A stretch of 64,000 bases of DNA. Source: Phragmites australis (Eukaryota; Streptophyta; Magnoliopsida; Poales; Poaceae). This document shows, piece by piece, positions 11,398 to 23,763 of the stretch (its first letter is position 1; each line of letters starts with the position of its first letter). The DNA lies in assembly GCF_958298935.1 (NCBI RefSeq), contig NC_084923.1:28674501-28738500 (forward strand). The letters are read 5' to 3'. The notes beneath the pieces were generated by a model. The model searched no databases. It was not told the origin of the DNA and was given only the letters and a program-made list of their open reading frames with translations. The position numbers and the translations under genes were made by a program.

Positions 11398-12706
11398 GTG
11401 CAAGCAGCCGACCTGGAAAAAGCCGCTGCTAGGAATGGAGACATGCCACTAGGCGCCTTCTTTGAGGTCCTCCAGTGGCCAGCAGTCGACATCCCGGAAG
11501 AGACAACGGCTGTCGTTCTTCTTATCGAAGCCTCGGAATGCAGGGTCCCCCACCTTTCCTTCTTAAACATAGCAAAGGATCCATACGACTCCATTGCACT
11601 CTGTAGCATGGAATACCACGCTAGGGGCTACATCCTGGTTGATAGCGTCCTTTATAAAGTGGGAGTCTGGGCCCCCCTCCTCCGTTGTGTCACCAATCAA
11701 GAAGGGGCAGACCTCTAAGAAATTCATGACAGACTCAGTGGCAACCACTTAGCACCCTGCGCCCTGGCTTGCAAGGCACTAGGCCAGGGGCTCTACCGGC
11801 CCATGGTTAGTTCGATGCGGAGGAACTCATGCGCACTGACCCCTAGCTCCCCTATAGCCAATCACCCCCGTCTGGCCTCTGGAGCGTTGGGGAGTGGATC
11901 TCATCAGACCATTCCCTCGAGCTAAGGGCAACCTTTGGTATGCAGTAGTGGTATTGAAGTACTTCTCAAAATGTGTCGAGGCTGAGCCCCTCACGATAAT
12001 CACATCGAGGAACGTCCAGAGGTTCTTCTGGAAGAACATAGTCTGCCACTTTGGTGTTCTACAATAAGTCACAATCGACAACGGAACACAATTCGACAGT
12101 GGACCCTTTAGAGAGTTCTATATAAAACTCAGCACCGAGCTGTGCTTCGTCGTCGTCCGTCATCCTCAGTCCAATGTAGCCATCGAGCGCGCCAATGGCA
12201 ACATTCTCGCAGGCTTAAATCGCCATCTCGTAGGCCTGGATTGGCCTATGGGTTGAGGAGCTTCCAAAAGTCTTGTGGTCCCTCTGAACCACGGTCACAC
12301 GACCCATAGGATTCACCCCCTTTTGACTCATATAGGACGACAAAGCCATGACCCTAACTAAGATCAAAGCACGATAACTCCGGGTACAGCTACCATAGAT
12401 TGCCAGAGAAAGAGAGCTCTCTCTTGACCTCTCTGAAGGCACATGGCTCCACCCTGTCAAAAATCTCGACCACTACATCACCAGAACCAAGACCTGATGC
12501 AATCCCAAGGTTATACCACGAAGCTTCGAACTTGGAGACTTGGTTCTACAATCGCCTTGGCTCTTGGAAAACTACACAGCAAATGGAAAGGCCCCTACCT
12601 GGTTCTCAAGTCCAACAGGTCTAGCTTCTACCATCTGGCAGACACAGAAGGGACATCTCTAGAGCATAGTTGGAACGTGAATACCCTCCGCAAGCACTAT
12701 GTATAG
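11398..12706 (+). pseudogene. Tat-type Gypsy integrase and pol C-terminus
   Basis: The core integrase is readable at about 11890-12230. It contains a GVDLIRPFP block with the first Asp, RNVQRFFWKNIVCHFGV, a TIDNGTQFD block with the second Asp, and HPQSNVAIERANG with the Glu, so the D-D-E triad itself survives. A stop falls just before TIDNG and others follow. The last frame (12443-12706) ends with KWKGPYLV, a block that follows the core in Gypsy integrases, then an HSWNVNTLRKHYV ending; no chromodomain is visible, as expected for Tat elements. Stop codon at 12704-12706. Confidence 0.8.
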
Positions 12707-12865
12707 GAGTCCTTCTCACTCCTCACCTTTTTTCGGCAAAACCAGCCACAGGACCATCTAGGGACCACAAGTCCAGAACTCCCTGAGGGGACCCTACCCA
12801 TGTAACAGCCGGTAGAGTTACATTCTCCCTTAAAATACCCTCCAACATCAAGCCGGAGAAGTAGG

Positions 12866-13592
12866 AATCCTCTGGCATCTTTAAGGCATTGCCTACGTGC
12901 TGGAGTGCTATGGACCCACCAGCATCTTGAAGGCCCAGCTAGCCTTCGTGCCAGCATGGACAGGCACCCTTCGGCATCTTTAAGGTATTTCCTACGTGCC
13001 AGAGCTCATTGCACCCTCTGTCATCTTGGAGGAATAGCCTCTGTGACGGCTAGGGCATGTAGCTATGGACCCATCGACATCTTGAAGGCCTAGCTAGCCT
13101 CCGTGCTAGCATAGACAGGCACCCTCCAACATCTTTAAGGTATTGCCTACGTGTCAGAGCACATTTCACCCTCCGTCATCTTGAAGGCATAGCCTCCGTG
13201 ACAGCTAGGGCATGCAACATTGGACTCTCCATCATCTTGAAGGCCTAGCTAGCCTCTGTGATGGCTATGGTATGCACCCTCTAGCATCTTTAAGGCATTG
13301 CCTACGTGCCAAAGCGCTATGGACCCACCGACATCTTGAAGGCCCAGCTAGCCTCCATGCCGACGTGGACAGGCACCCTCCAACATCTTTAAGGCATTGC
13401 CTACGTGCCGGAGCGCATTGGACCCTCCATCATCTTGAAGGCCTATCTAGCCTCCGTGATGGCTGTGTCATGCACCCTCCAGTGTCTTTAAAGTCGTAAC
13501 TTCTACGCTAGTGTAGCATTGGACCCTTCATCATCTTGAAAGCCCAGCTAGCCTCCATGACGGCGGCAACATACACCCTTCAGCATCTTATA
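12866..13592. repeat. ~50 bp minisatellite between pol and antisense ORF
   Basis: About fourteen imperfect units of roughly 47-57 bp alternate between two types. Type 1 carries CATCTTTAAGGCATTGCCTA, and type 2 carries CATCTTGAAGGCC(C/T)AGCTAG. Type-1 starts at about 12876, 12975 and 13130 show a 99 bp dimer and a 155 bp trimer, so units were gained or lost one at a time. The array creates spurious open frames with a repeating HLEGPASL theme. Tandem repeats at this position are a known habit of Tat-lineage elements. This is not a CRISPR array. Confidence 0.8.
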
Positions 13593-14026
13593 GCCAACAA
13601 AGCATTTAGCTCTACTCAAACCCAACGCAACTAAACCTCCCTAAAAATCGCACCCTCCAGTCGCTAAGCACCTGCAGGATGCAAGCGGGCTCGGGATGGG
13701 CGAAATAAATGTAACGTCAGTACGACCAAAAATCAAAAGGCAAGAAGAATAAATCCAACATAAGTACAATTTATAAAAATTCAAGATTTATTCATGTGTG
13801 ACATAAACAAACATTATGCTCGGTTAACTACCGTACATAGAATCTAGGCCTACCAAGCGCGCTAACCCCTGCGCTAGCATGGTGTACTATGGGAGGTGGA
13901 GGGCGCTAGATCGCCACGCCTCACAGAAGCTCCCCAGGATTTGGAGGATCGACTCCTATAGCAGCGTACCATGTGGCAATGCGGGGACACCTAGTGCAAA
14001 GACCTCCTAAAAAAAATAGAGTCCCC

Positions 14027-17000
14027 CTAGACTTGGGAAAATGAAGGTTCTGATGGGAAGGGGTACGCATCAAAGGCCGAAAAATCCAGCTTTTCCTCTA
14101 GTGCCGCCTCGGTCAAAGCCTCTGCTGCATCCACATCCTCTGCCTTGACTTCGGCCATAATGAACTCAAGGATCTCTGACGACACCCTTCCATCAAGACC
14201 CCGGGGAAGAATAAAACGATAAGAGATGGGTAGGCCGGCAGCCTCCCAAGCTATCCACCAGTCATCCTTCTCAATAAAGCATACTTCAGAGGCAGGGGCA
14301 GAGGCGCAAGTGCTGGTGTCCTTCGGCTCTTCCTTGACCAGGATGTCGACAACCACCTCTAGATCCAAGCACCCAAGGGAGTCGCGCGGCATAATGAAGC
14401 GATCCCGCCACCACCTCTTAAAAGGTAGGGTGGCCCCTATTGCTGGGAACGCACTAGACCCCTCTCGGACGCAAGTGTGGCCCAACCTACCCTCGGGCCA
14501 CCACACCTGTATGTGCAAATCCTACTCAAAATTAGCCGCATAGCGCAAACCCCTTAGCAACAAATAGATACAAGCAAGAGGTGGACATTCCCCCAGAAGA
14601 CACACGAAGTTAAAAGTTCAAAAATAGGTGGAGGTGATCAAAATACTAGGACCCTATCCTTTCGCAGGAAGAAGAAGAAGAAAAACAAAAATAAGGAGCC
14701 TACACTGAGCTACACCTCCGAAGGCAGATCCCGGAAGCGTCATCCACGCGTAGCAACTGTTCCCGAGGAGTGACAGCCGGGTCCGAGGGCCATCCAACTA
14801 ACAGTGGCACGTCCGAGAGCTCCAGGCGAGAAGTCTAGCCCTCCACAGGAAAGTCAGGGCAGGGAGCCACTCTGCCGCTCAGCTTCACATGAGCTGCCAT
14901 ATAACGCGGTGTTACGGTCCTCCATGCTTCACCCATACTCCACAGTGGAAGTTATCTAGGGCCGCCTGAGCTTCCACTGGGGCCTATCCTAGCTGGAAAC
15001 CCTCGACCAAGGAGTCCAGCACCGCCTGCTCCAATGCATCAATTGGTGGAGCCCCACACGATGCAGCAAGGCCAGCTGGAGAGCCAAGGCAGTGCGTACA
15101 TTAGACCTCACGTAGGCCTTGGCTGCGTTGGCCATCGCCCTTGCAACCGAACAAATCTAGCAAAAGAGCTGGCGCCTCCAAGACGGAAGGGACGGGCAGG
15201 CCTTCAGCCCCAAGTCCCCTCATGGCACAACAGATAGCATGGGTAGCCTCCAACACAAGCTCGGCTATCCAGCTCTTCCGCAATCCCTCCTTCGCCGCCC
15301 TGGTCTCCCTCAGCTCCCACCGAACTTCGGCCATGGTTGCCTAGAGGGCCTCGGTGTTACCCTCTGCGATCACAAAAGCCGCAGCGGCGGCCTCAAGGGA
15401 TGCCTCCTCTTCTCAAAGAGCTTCGACGACCTCATGCTCCTTAGCCTTCGCACACTCCCGCCGCGCCACCTCTCCCCGCCGAAGGGTCTCTTCACGCTAG
15501 CGAATTATCGCCTCCTTCTATAAATGACCCTTCACAGACTCAACATATTTCTTGGCCTCCTCCAAGGCCTGTTGGAGCCCCGCCACCTCATCTCAGACCT
15601 CATCGTGGGCCGCAGCAAGGGCATGGCGCTGTGTGTGCCCGGTGGACCTCGTCAAAATCCATTGCTGCAGGGCACCGCATAACAAAGATAAGATGAGCCG
15701 CCCAAAAACAGATATAGGGTCTGGGAAGCCCCGGTCGACCTCTCACCTACAGGGCTGCCGCTTCCAGGCATGCCTATAAGTCCTCTAAGAGACCCTGGGC
15801 CACCAACTTCTCTATCCGTCCACTCTTAAGGAGAGATGAAGCTGAGGCAAAGGCCCTCAACACCTCCGGACACAATATGAAGTTGTCTGGAGTAAGGGCC
15901 TCCAGGCCGAGGCCCCCTCAACTGATGTGGAGTCAGCCCCCATAGAGGGTTCACCTCAGCCGAAACCAGCCGTCCAAGCCAAAACGTGAACCGGCTCGGC
16001 CTCACATGGTGGCGGAACCACGCCCTCCAAAGTGGCCATCAGGGGCACCCCAGAGGGATCATCAATTCCTGCTAGGGCTCCAAAGCCTCTAGAACGGGGC
16101 CAAGGGCGAACCTACCTCAGTAGCCCCTAAAACACCCCAAGAGTATAAGTTAGGATCCCGATGCATCGCTATAATGGGATGTAAACCAACAAAGTAATAA
16201 TGTCTCACCTAGGCCCGTAACATCCTCATCCCTTGAGTCGACGAACCCTCAGTCAAGATCGAAGGAGGCCTCACCCCCTCTTTGGCTCTGACTGTGGCCA
16301 AAGAGGTCCAAAAGAGCCATACCCTATCCCCGGTTGCCTCCCCCAGGCAGGGCCTCATCTTCGGCCAGGTCACCTGCGCCTCCATCCTGCCTCTGATGCT
16401 CCGTGTCGTCCAGCGATGCTCTAGACAGCTCAGCCGCCGAACTGGTCTGCAAGCACTCGGAGGCAGGTAGGGGCCGAGCCCAAAGCGGGTTCACAATGGA
16501 CCCAGAGTACACATTCGGCTCCTCTTCCCCACCTTGTTCGAAGACACAATTCCAGTCTGCCCGAAGGAATCAGACACGCAGCATAATAAACTCCTCCATG
16601 AGATCACGCATGTTCATCCGTCAGGCCACCCATCGGAGAAGCATCAACCACGCAGCAAGCTGGGCGTCCAAGATGTCGGTCACCCGGGTTGGAACATACT
16701 CGATGTCACAGTTTGTAGAATGAAAGGGGGATCCAAAGCCGACATCATGGTAAAACCATCGCTCTGACCACCCGGTGTACCACCAACTATTGATGGCTTT
16801 CGCCAAAAATAGGTCTTCATACTCCGGACATACCTGGAAGTTGATGATGCCAAAGCTGAGGGCCTTCATCAGCCCATCATCCATCCCCAGCTTCGGTTGG
16901 CAGCTTGCATAGTGGATGGGGGTAAATAGGTCAGCCCTTCCTTCGCACCCCTCTGCTCACATGGCCCACTCGAAGATGGCCATGCGAGTGATGGCGTTGG

Positions 17001-17261
17001 CACGACAGGAAAGCCAAAGCTTGCATCGAGGAAGGCCTTGAACACCACAGTCTTGTGACCCTGGGGGTCCGGAATCTCATCTCCCCCCGGAGCCCGGACG
17101 ACGAATCGGGAGGGGATCTTCCCCTCCTCGACCATCCAGTCAAGTGCGATGTCATCGATGACAGAATCCCCCAGCACGCTGGTCTGCTGGGGGTACTTCT
17201 TGCTGGCACGGTGGAGCTCCATGCTCGATGGCAGCCCAAGCAATGGCAGAGCAATCGGCAC
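14027..17261 (-). pseudogene. Antisense ORF (aORF) of Tat-type Gypsy element
   Basis: Opposite to pol, the minus strand holds a long decayed reading frame. The N-terminal part (17261-16869) has a VVFKAFLDASFGFP-type block. This is followed (16884-16621) by FGIINFQVCPEYE and ERWFYHDV blocks, the pattern of the plant 'putative gypsy type transposon' family (Pfam PF04195, Transposase_28) found in Grande and related elements. The middle (15600-15100) is Ala/Glu/Arg-rich and probably coiled coil (MAEVRWELRETRAAKEGLRK). The C-terminal piece is a 163-residue open frame (14518-14027) with acidic patches. Frameshifts and stops separate the pieces. The molecular role of aORF proteins is unknown. Confidence 0.65.
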
Positions 17262-17303
17262 CGCCTGAGTCCCAGCCAGCCCGTGCGCGTCGTCATCTCC
17301 GCC

Positions 17304-20088
17304 TGTGGGGAACCATCCAAAAATATTTCAATTAGTCATTAAGTCGATCATTTCCTTAATCACGACTTTTATGACTCATCGGAATACCACCCGATAGTCC
17401 TGGTACGTGTTTTGTACCCAAGATCGGAACACATGTCTTTCTAACATTTAACATCACAACACAACTTAATAAAGAGGGAATAATTAACATTATATTACAA
17501 GTTCTTAAGTATTTACAAAGTTATTACAATTTACAACAAAAGAGAACTAGGAGCAGATAAAAACTGACTCCACTCATAACCAACAAAAGAAACTACACAG
17601 CGGAATACTAAAAACTATACAAAAAAGAAAGATGAAACCATATGCCCTTGGACTCCATCACAAAAGCACAACCTCCGAGTAGCTGCCTACTGATGCCCAC
17701 CTCCACCCTCGGTGGGTATGAAGTAGCTAAAGACCAACTCCTCCTCGCTGGTAGCACCTAAAATGGCAGCATGAGTATGAAGGTACTCGCAAGACTTAAT
17801 CCATAATGGGCACTTATAAATAGCCTGACTCCAAGGATTATGCATTTGGATGTTAGCAAGGTAGTGGTCACATGGTTAAGTAAATTTCATATGCGAAAGC
17901 AAATTTGACATACACATATGTGAGCATCTATACTTGATCAAAGCACACCTCAAACCATCAACCATATCAATCCACACCTGTAACTCTATGACTGTTGTAA
18001 ATGGACAAAAGCATGCTAATAAACGAGAGCGCGGCATTTCAAAATATTTTTACACCCTGCAGGAGGTACAACTTTAGCCACAAGACTTAAGGACCATACA
18101 GCTTGCAGGACCACACAGGTCCATATAAGGGGGTACTCATATCAACCTTTCCCAATAAGCCCCAACCATTTGAATCGTGCATCGCTCGGTGCAGAGTCCA
18201 CTTTGGTTAACTCCCAAAGCAACCACAAGTGTCTCTATAAGCCCGCCCACCCACACCATCGATGTTCAAGCCCAAATGATCACGGCTATAGAGGTATTCG
18301 ACTTGTCTTACCATTAGATCAACATGTGGTAAATACAGTAAGTACTAGAACTAACTGCAACAACAATCGGTGCTTAAGCGACGCAAGTGGTCTATGGTGT
18401 TAGGGTTCCTCTCCCAAACTACCCAAGGGAACTCCACATCAGGGTAGGAGAAGCACCCTAACACCGTCCACATCATGTCGCATCCTCACCACTCATCCAA
18501 CCAACACCATCAACCCATCATGGTAATTATTGTGCAAGTAATTAAAGCCTATGCTCGTAAATGGTGAAACATTTTAAGTTAGACAATATACATATGACGC
18601 ATATGATCCAAATAAATGGGAGAAATATAATTAGATGCTTGCCTTGCTACTCAAGTGACACCTAATGCTACCCATGCAACACTCGCAGAATTCAGGGAGG
18701 TTGGTGTTGCCTTCAACTACGATCGGGTCACACACCAGTTCCTCATTCACTAAACAAGAATGCGTGCAATGATGAGCATGAATGAAGTGCAACAAAGTAT
18801 GCTACAATATGCATAACAACATGCTAAAAATGTAAGACATGCAAAGAATTAACAAATTTTGCGATCTAACAACGTTAGAAAAGTACAGGAGGCTGGAGAC
18901 TCCAGGCAATTCTCAGGACTCTCCTAGTTGCGGAGTCTCCGAATAATTATCCGGACTCTCTGAACTACAGAGTCTCCAGATAATTCACCAGACTCTCTAC
19001 GGTTCTGCAGATAACGTGTTGTTCTGAGTCTTCAAACTTTTCTCTAGACTCCCCGGATTTCTGCGAAGAACGTGTTCGTGCCATTTCGTCGATCGATGCG
19101 ACTTACATGTTGAATTCCAGACCCTACATAGACATGCATATACAATATACAAAAGGTTCTAGACTAAAATTGCACCCTAAACCCTAACGATTTTCAAGTA
19201 CAAAACAAGGGGGTTTTCCCTGAGAATTCCATACTGTCCGGGCTTTTATCTGGAGTATCCGAATTTCTACAGAGAGCAACTCAAAGGGGGAAAACTTGAC
19301 CAATTTGATTTGTGAGCCTCTCCAAACCAAAGGGAAATATGTATGAGATAGTTTATAGAGTTTAGAACTCACTCACCAATCTAGCAACTCAATTTCTAAC
19401 TCAAATCTCACCAAAATCCATCTAATTCACTCCAAAGCTCAAGAACACGCCAACTTTACAACCTTAGCTCCAAATTCAGGATTCATCCAACAAAAACGTG
19501 CAACTATACCATGAGAGCCTAGAGGCTCACCCAAGATGTTTTCCTAAGCTTGGGGACCATTGGGGAAAGGTGGAAAAGCTTAAAAAGAGTAAGAACGCCG
19601 ATGCTCCTTGTGCTTCACCAAGAAAACCAAAACGAGTCAAGAACGGCTCAAATCCTTTGGAAAAACAAAATTGAATTCGATGGATGAGAAGCTTGTGAGC
19701 TAGGGAACGCATGAGTACCACATGCATACCTCGATTCCTTCTCTTGAGGTTGGATTTTGGGGGAGGAGAGAGTGCTTGAGAGAGGAAGAGGGGAGCTGCT
19801 GCTTGCCCTGGCCAGATGGAGAGGGAGGAACACGGGTGAGGGTGGGGAGAGAGAGAGGGAGTGGGCTGCTGCCCAAGTGGAGAGAGGGAGAGAGTGGTTG
19901 GCACACTCCAGTGGGGCCCATGTGCTAGAGGAAGAGGTCCATTTTAACTACAAATTCTATTATTTTCTATTCCGATTTTTTTCTCTCATCCATTTGACTC
20001 AAAACGAGGTGTTCCAGTGTTCAAAAATGAAATTACACAAAATTAATCATAATGCTTAATTACATGATTACGGATTTGGGACGTGACA
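17304..20088 (-). mobile_element. Gypsy solo LTR, minus strand
   Basis: On the minus strand it starts TGTCACGTCCCAAATCC (20088 downward) and ends with CA at 17304. The flanks are CCGCC (17299-17303) and CAGCC (20089-20093), four of five bases matching, as expected for an aged 5 bp target duplication. At 2785 bp it is long for an LTR but has no gag or pol motif. The sequence at the two flanks belongs to the same host Tat element. GA-rich open frames near 19700-19930 are low-complexity sequence, not genes. Confidence 0.65.
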
Positions 20089-20636
20089 CAGCCCAGCGAC
20101 GACATGACGGCCCTGCCTCGAGCACTCGAACTGGCCATGGGAGCCCCAAGGTGTGGCAAGGAACTTTGGATAGCGGGAGAGGCTGTAAGGCACTACGATG
20201 GAATAGGTGTGCGGAAGCAAAGGTAGACGAAGAAGGGAAGGAGATGTTTAGCAAAATCGCCGCTCTACCGAGACCCTCTCCTTATAAAGATAAGAGGGGG
20301 TGTTTACTCCTAGGAAAACCCGTGCATGCCCTGTCCTTTCACCCCCAAGGCCGCAGTCATGGTGAGTAGAAACGCTCCCTATGACCCTCCTATGACAAGG
20401 CACCACGTGTCCCCTCAGCACCTGACAAGGTGCCACCACCCACTAACCGCAGGCCGCATTTAATACCCCTTTATAGGTGTCTTGACAATCAAATTCCAAA
20501 CCAGATTGAGCGAGACCCTCTAGACGATTGGTGGGAAGACAAAAGGGCCGCAAGCAATCGACTGTGAAGCCAAGGACCCAACTCCCGAAAAATAGCGGGG
20601 TCGGTCACTATGCTAACCATCCTCACAAGGGGCTAC
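20089..20636 (+). other. 3' internal end and polypurine tract of the Tat-type element
   Basis: This is the remaining internal sequence between the antisense ORF and the LTR. It ends in AAGGGGCTAC (20627-20636), which matches the GGGGGCTAC-like tract that primes plus-strand DNA synthesis just before the LTR in grass Tat elements. The remaining open frames are weak. Confidence 0.55.
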
Positions 20637-21193
20637 TATTGGGGATCATCATTTAGGACCCTCGCCGCTCTTGGCCCCAGCGGACCACGCTTGAGGACAA
20701 AATGGGTCCCTGGAGGCTGTGTGGATCACCAGGCTCCGAGAACCTCTGGAGCCCTCGCCTTCTGGAGCTCCAGCCTCCGAAGCCCTTGCCTTCTGGAGTT
20801 TGGATAGGCTATCTGAAGTCCCGAGAGAGAGTCATCTAACCTAGGAGAAAGATCAACCAAAGGGGGCCCACCAACCGTCCTCCACCTGCAAAAAATGACC
20901 TACATTAGGCAACGTAAGTGGAGGCCATCCTGACATCCCTAACACAACTAGAGGCTATCCTAACATCTTGAAAGTGCGGCACCGAAATAGGCGACCAACT
21001 GAGCGCCACGTCCCTAGGGTCACTTACACTATTGTATTGTCATGGTAGATAATATCTTCAGGTTAGGGGTAAAATGCATTCTAGCTAAACCCATGCCGAG
21101 TGATTTGACCGATTCTAGGTCCCTGCTGGATAGGGATGGTTCATATCGCTATTCTGTAAGGGTATATTTGTATATTTACACTCTGGATGGTAC

Positions 21194-21201
21194 TATAAAT
21201 A
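21194..21201 (+). promoter_or_regulatory. TATA box of the Tat-type LTR
   Basis: TATAAATA in the U3 end of the LTR. The nested Gypsy element starts ten bases downstream (21211), so this promoter now reads into the 3' end of an antisense-oriented element. Confidence 0.6.
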
Positions 21202-21210
21202 CAGACCCAT

Positions 21211-22147
21211 TGTCGGACCCCTCCTTCGGGTCACCTCGTGTAGCTCATACAAGTCATTGGATCAGTAGCTGGTACGCACGAATTCCAACAGAAGTAGACA
21301 TCAAAGACATACCATTCAAGTACGATAATAGGGTACAACACAGAGTTCATTACAATAATGGCTTGTAGGCATAATTAACAAACCCTCACAGCACAACGAA
21401 AATGATGCAAAAGCGACCTATGCCCTACAGGCAACTTGAGTGCAGACGAAACCAGCTTGTCTATTCTTCATCCTCTCTTTCAACGAAGTCGGCCTCTGGA
21501 TTATCTGGGACCACAATTAGCAAGTGCGAGTACATAAGGTACTCAGCAAGTCCTACCTCAATGGGAGGATTTTAGATGCATAAGGGTAGATCAAGGATAA
21601 GGCTGTAGAGTCTTTTAGGTTTTGCAGAAAACTAGTTATTTGATGCAAGGTTCATTTTGCAAAGATTACCTTAAAAAGCATTTCCAAAGGGAACACGTAA
21701 GTTGAGCTTATGGGGGTTGACAGCCCTAGGGGAGATACTTTCATCCCGCCAGTTCCCACAAGTCTTTTGCCAGCGAACACACAGTCCAAGATGCTTAGGC
21801 CACAAAGCCAAAACCCTACTTTTCGAAAACACGGGCACACTGCCCACTCACACACCAAGGAGGTACTCATGCAGAAAAAGCTAATCATTGTGACCAAACC
21901 ATAGCATGTCCTTGACCGAGGACACGACTATCCGGATAAGTTTAACACTCTGCAAAGGTTGTACACTTTACCCACAAGATATGCACATGCTCCCACCTTA
22001 GCAAATGGTGGAGCTGTCATAACGAGACGCAACAATCTCACAACGTAGTCACAATATCCACCTATGGGGCACTAAGATACCAGGGGACTTAGAAAATCCA
22101 CAGGAAAGACCACTTAACAATCCCAAGGTTTTGACATAGCCTTAACA
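21211..22147 (-). mobile_element. Truncated 3' LTR of nested Gypsy element
   Basis: Nearly identical to 25034-25979, with only scattered substitutions and small indels (for example CACACACCAAGG versus CACACCAAGG near 21850/25675). Similarity stops at TTAACAATA: here RT sequence follows, while in the 5' LTR the LTR continues for another 1.86 kb. The terminal TG (21211-21212, CA on the element's strand) is intact. Confidence 0.85.
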
Positions 22148-22151
22148 ATAT

Positions 22152-22760
22152 TTGTCTAGTTTAGAAATATTTGGCTCCTTGCAGTTGATTGAAAAGGTCA
22201 TCGATCCTGGGCAGTGGGTATTTATTCTTTATTGTTACTTCATTTAGGGCTCGGTAGTCTACACACATCCTAAGACCGCCATCTTTCTTCTTTACAAACA
22301 AGACATGCGATCCCCATGGAGATGAGCTAGGTCTGAAATATCATTTCTCTTGTAACTCTCCTAGATGCTTCTTTAACTCTACTAGTTCATTTGCTACCAT
22401 ACAGCAGGGTCTCTTGGCAATTGAGGATGTTCTAGGGATAAGATCTATGATGAATTCTATTTCTCGATCAGGTGGCATTCTAGGTAGTTCCTCTGGGAAC
22501 ACATCGGGGTATTCCTTTACTATGGGCACTTTGTCCAGAGTTGTGGCTTCCAAGTTGCACAACATGGGCTTGGGTTTTGGTCCCTTAGGCTGGCATTCCA
22601 CTTTAATGCCATGGCTGTTAACTAGGGTGATCTTTCGGGTGCTGCAAGCTATGTTGTCTTGGCATTTGGCTAACTAATCCATCCCAAGGATAATACCTAT
22701 TTCATCATATTGGAGAACTACTAAGTTCGCTAGGAACTTTACCCCACTTATTATAATTTT
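22152..22760 (-). pseudogene. Chromovirus-like protease end and RT start
   Basis: On the minus strand the frame shows the end of the protease (a GIILGMD-type block, then a stop), then the linker and RT N-terminus in a clear 86-residue frame (22601-22341): YPDVFPEELP, MPPDREIEFIIDLIP, AKRPCCMVANELVELKKHL. After a stop the frame continues with a [19 protein letters not shown] block (first RT motifs) and [17 protein letters not shown], and is then cut off by the deletion at about 22150, before the YVDD motif. No functional polymerase can be made. Confidence 0.8.
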
Positions 22761-22784
22761 AACCAAGGGACATCCTAATGGGCC

Positions 22785-23165
22785 ATTGTTCGCAGCTCTG
22801 AGCACCCTCTTCCCGGTACTTAGCTTTCCTTGTCGTCGAGGGACTTGAGTGCTCGGGGGCTACTATTTGCAGCCACAAGCACTCTCTTCCCTGTACTTGG
22901 TCTTCTCGGGTCATCGGGGAACTCGGGTACTCGGGGACCACTGTTCATGGCTCCGAGCACCCTCTCCCAGGACTTGGTCTTTTCACGTCGTCGGGGGACT
23001 TGAGTGCTCGAGGGCCACTGTTTGCAGCCCCGAGCACTCTCTCCCTGGCACTTGGCCTTCTCGGGTCATCGGGGAACTCGGGTACTCAGGGACCATTGTT
23101 CGTGGCCCCAAGCACCCTCTCCCGGGACTTAGTCTTCTCGCACCTCGGGGAGATAGCCCCCGCGG
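22785..23165. repeat. ~78 bp tandem repeat inside the nested Gypsy element
   Basis: About four and a half units of roughly 78 bp, each with an (A/C)GAGCACCCTCT-like start and a CTCGGG(G/A)ACCA-like end. Odd and even units differ consistently: odd units carry GTCGTCG...GACTTGAGTGCTCG, and even units carry GGTCATCGGGGAACTCGGG. The real period is therefore a ~156 bp dimer. The array is GC-rich compared with the surrounding pol sequence and splits the gag/protease region from the RT region. Confidence 0.75.
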
Positions 23166-23763
23166 GAGGGCGCCATGTGGCAACCTGCTAGTCTGGCCTC
23201 GGGACTCGGGGACCCCTGTTTCCTGTGTCACTGACAACCTCGGTTTTGGTTTCCACCTTTGGTTCGCGACCTTCCTCTAGATTGTCGTCCTACTTAAGCC
23301 TCACTGGCGGCCTCATAGTCTGCTTGAGCTTGACGCCCTCAGCGTGGTTGGATCCTGATTGGCCTCCTAGGCGGCATCTGCTTTAAGGGTAGGAGAAAGG
23401 GTAAGACTCTAGAGGGGATAACTGAACATTAGGTTACTTGGGTTCTTCTAAAAGCACTTAGGTTGATTATAGCACTTAGCATCAACACGAACAACAATTA
23501 CATAACATTACATCACACAAGATTCAATACATACACGAGCATTGGAGCTAAGGGCTCCAAGCAGCACAGAACTGCTACAGACACGGATTACGCTACTACG
23601 ACATGATACAGAAGGTTACAACACTAGGCACACTATGGGAACAAATAACACACGGTCGACTAGCGATGCACTAGTCTTGACAGTGCTCCTGAGTTACGCC
23701 ATTACTGCTGATGGTGGAGAGACTATCTTCAGGGGAGAGAGTGCTCGGGGCGGCGCTCCTGAG

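Noticed and set aside
12905..13499. Open frames with a repeating HLEGPASL motif
   Set aside because: By-product of the minisatellite, whose unit length happens to keep frames open; no start context or homology.
12866..13592. CRISPR-like regular repeats
   Set aside because: Units are contiguous and diverged with no unique spacers; this is a minisatellite in a plant retrotransposon.
14226..14543. 105-residue plus-strand frame
   Set aside because: Shadow of the acidic antisense ORF on the other strand (14518-14027).
19527..19930. 125-residue minus-strand frame and overlapping plus-strand frames
   Set aside because: GA/TC-rich low-complexity sequence inside a solo LTR.
22849..23280. 143-residue plus-strand frame with repeated segments
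   Set aside because: It translates the 78 bp tandem array on the strand opposite to the element; no recognisable domain.
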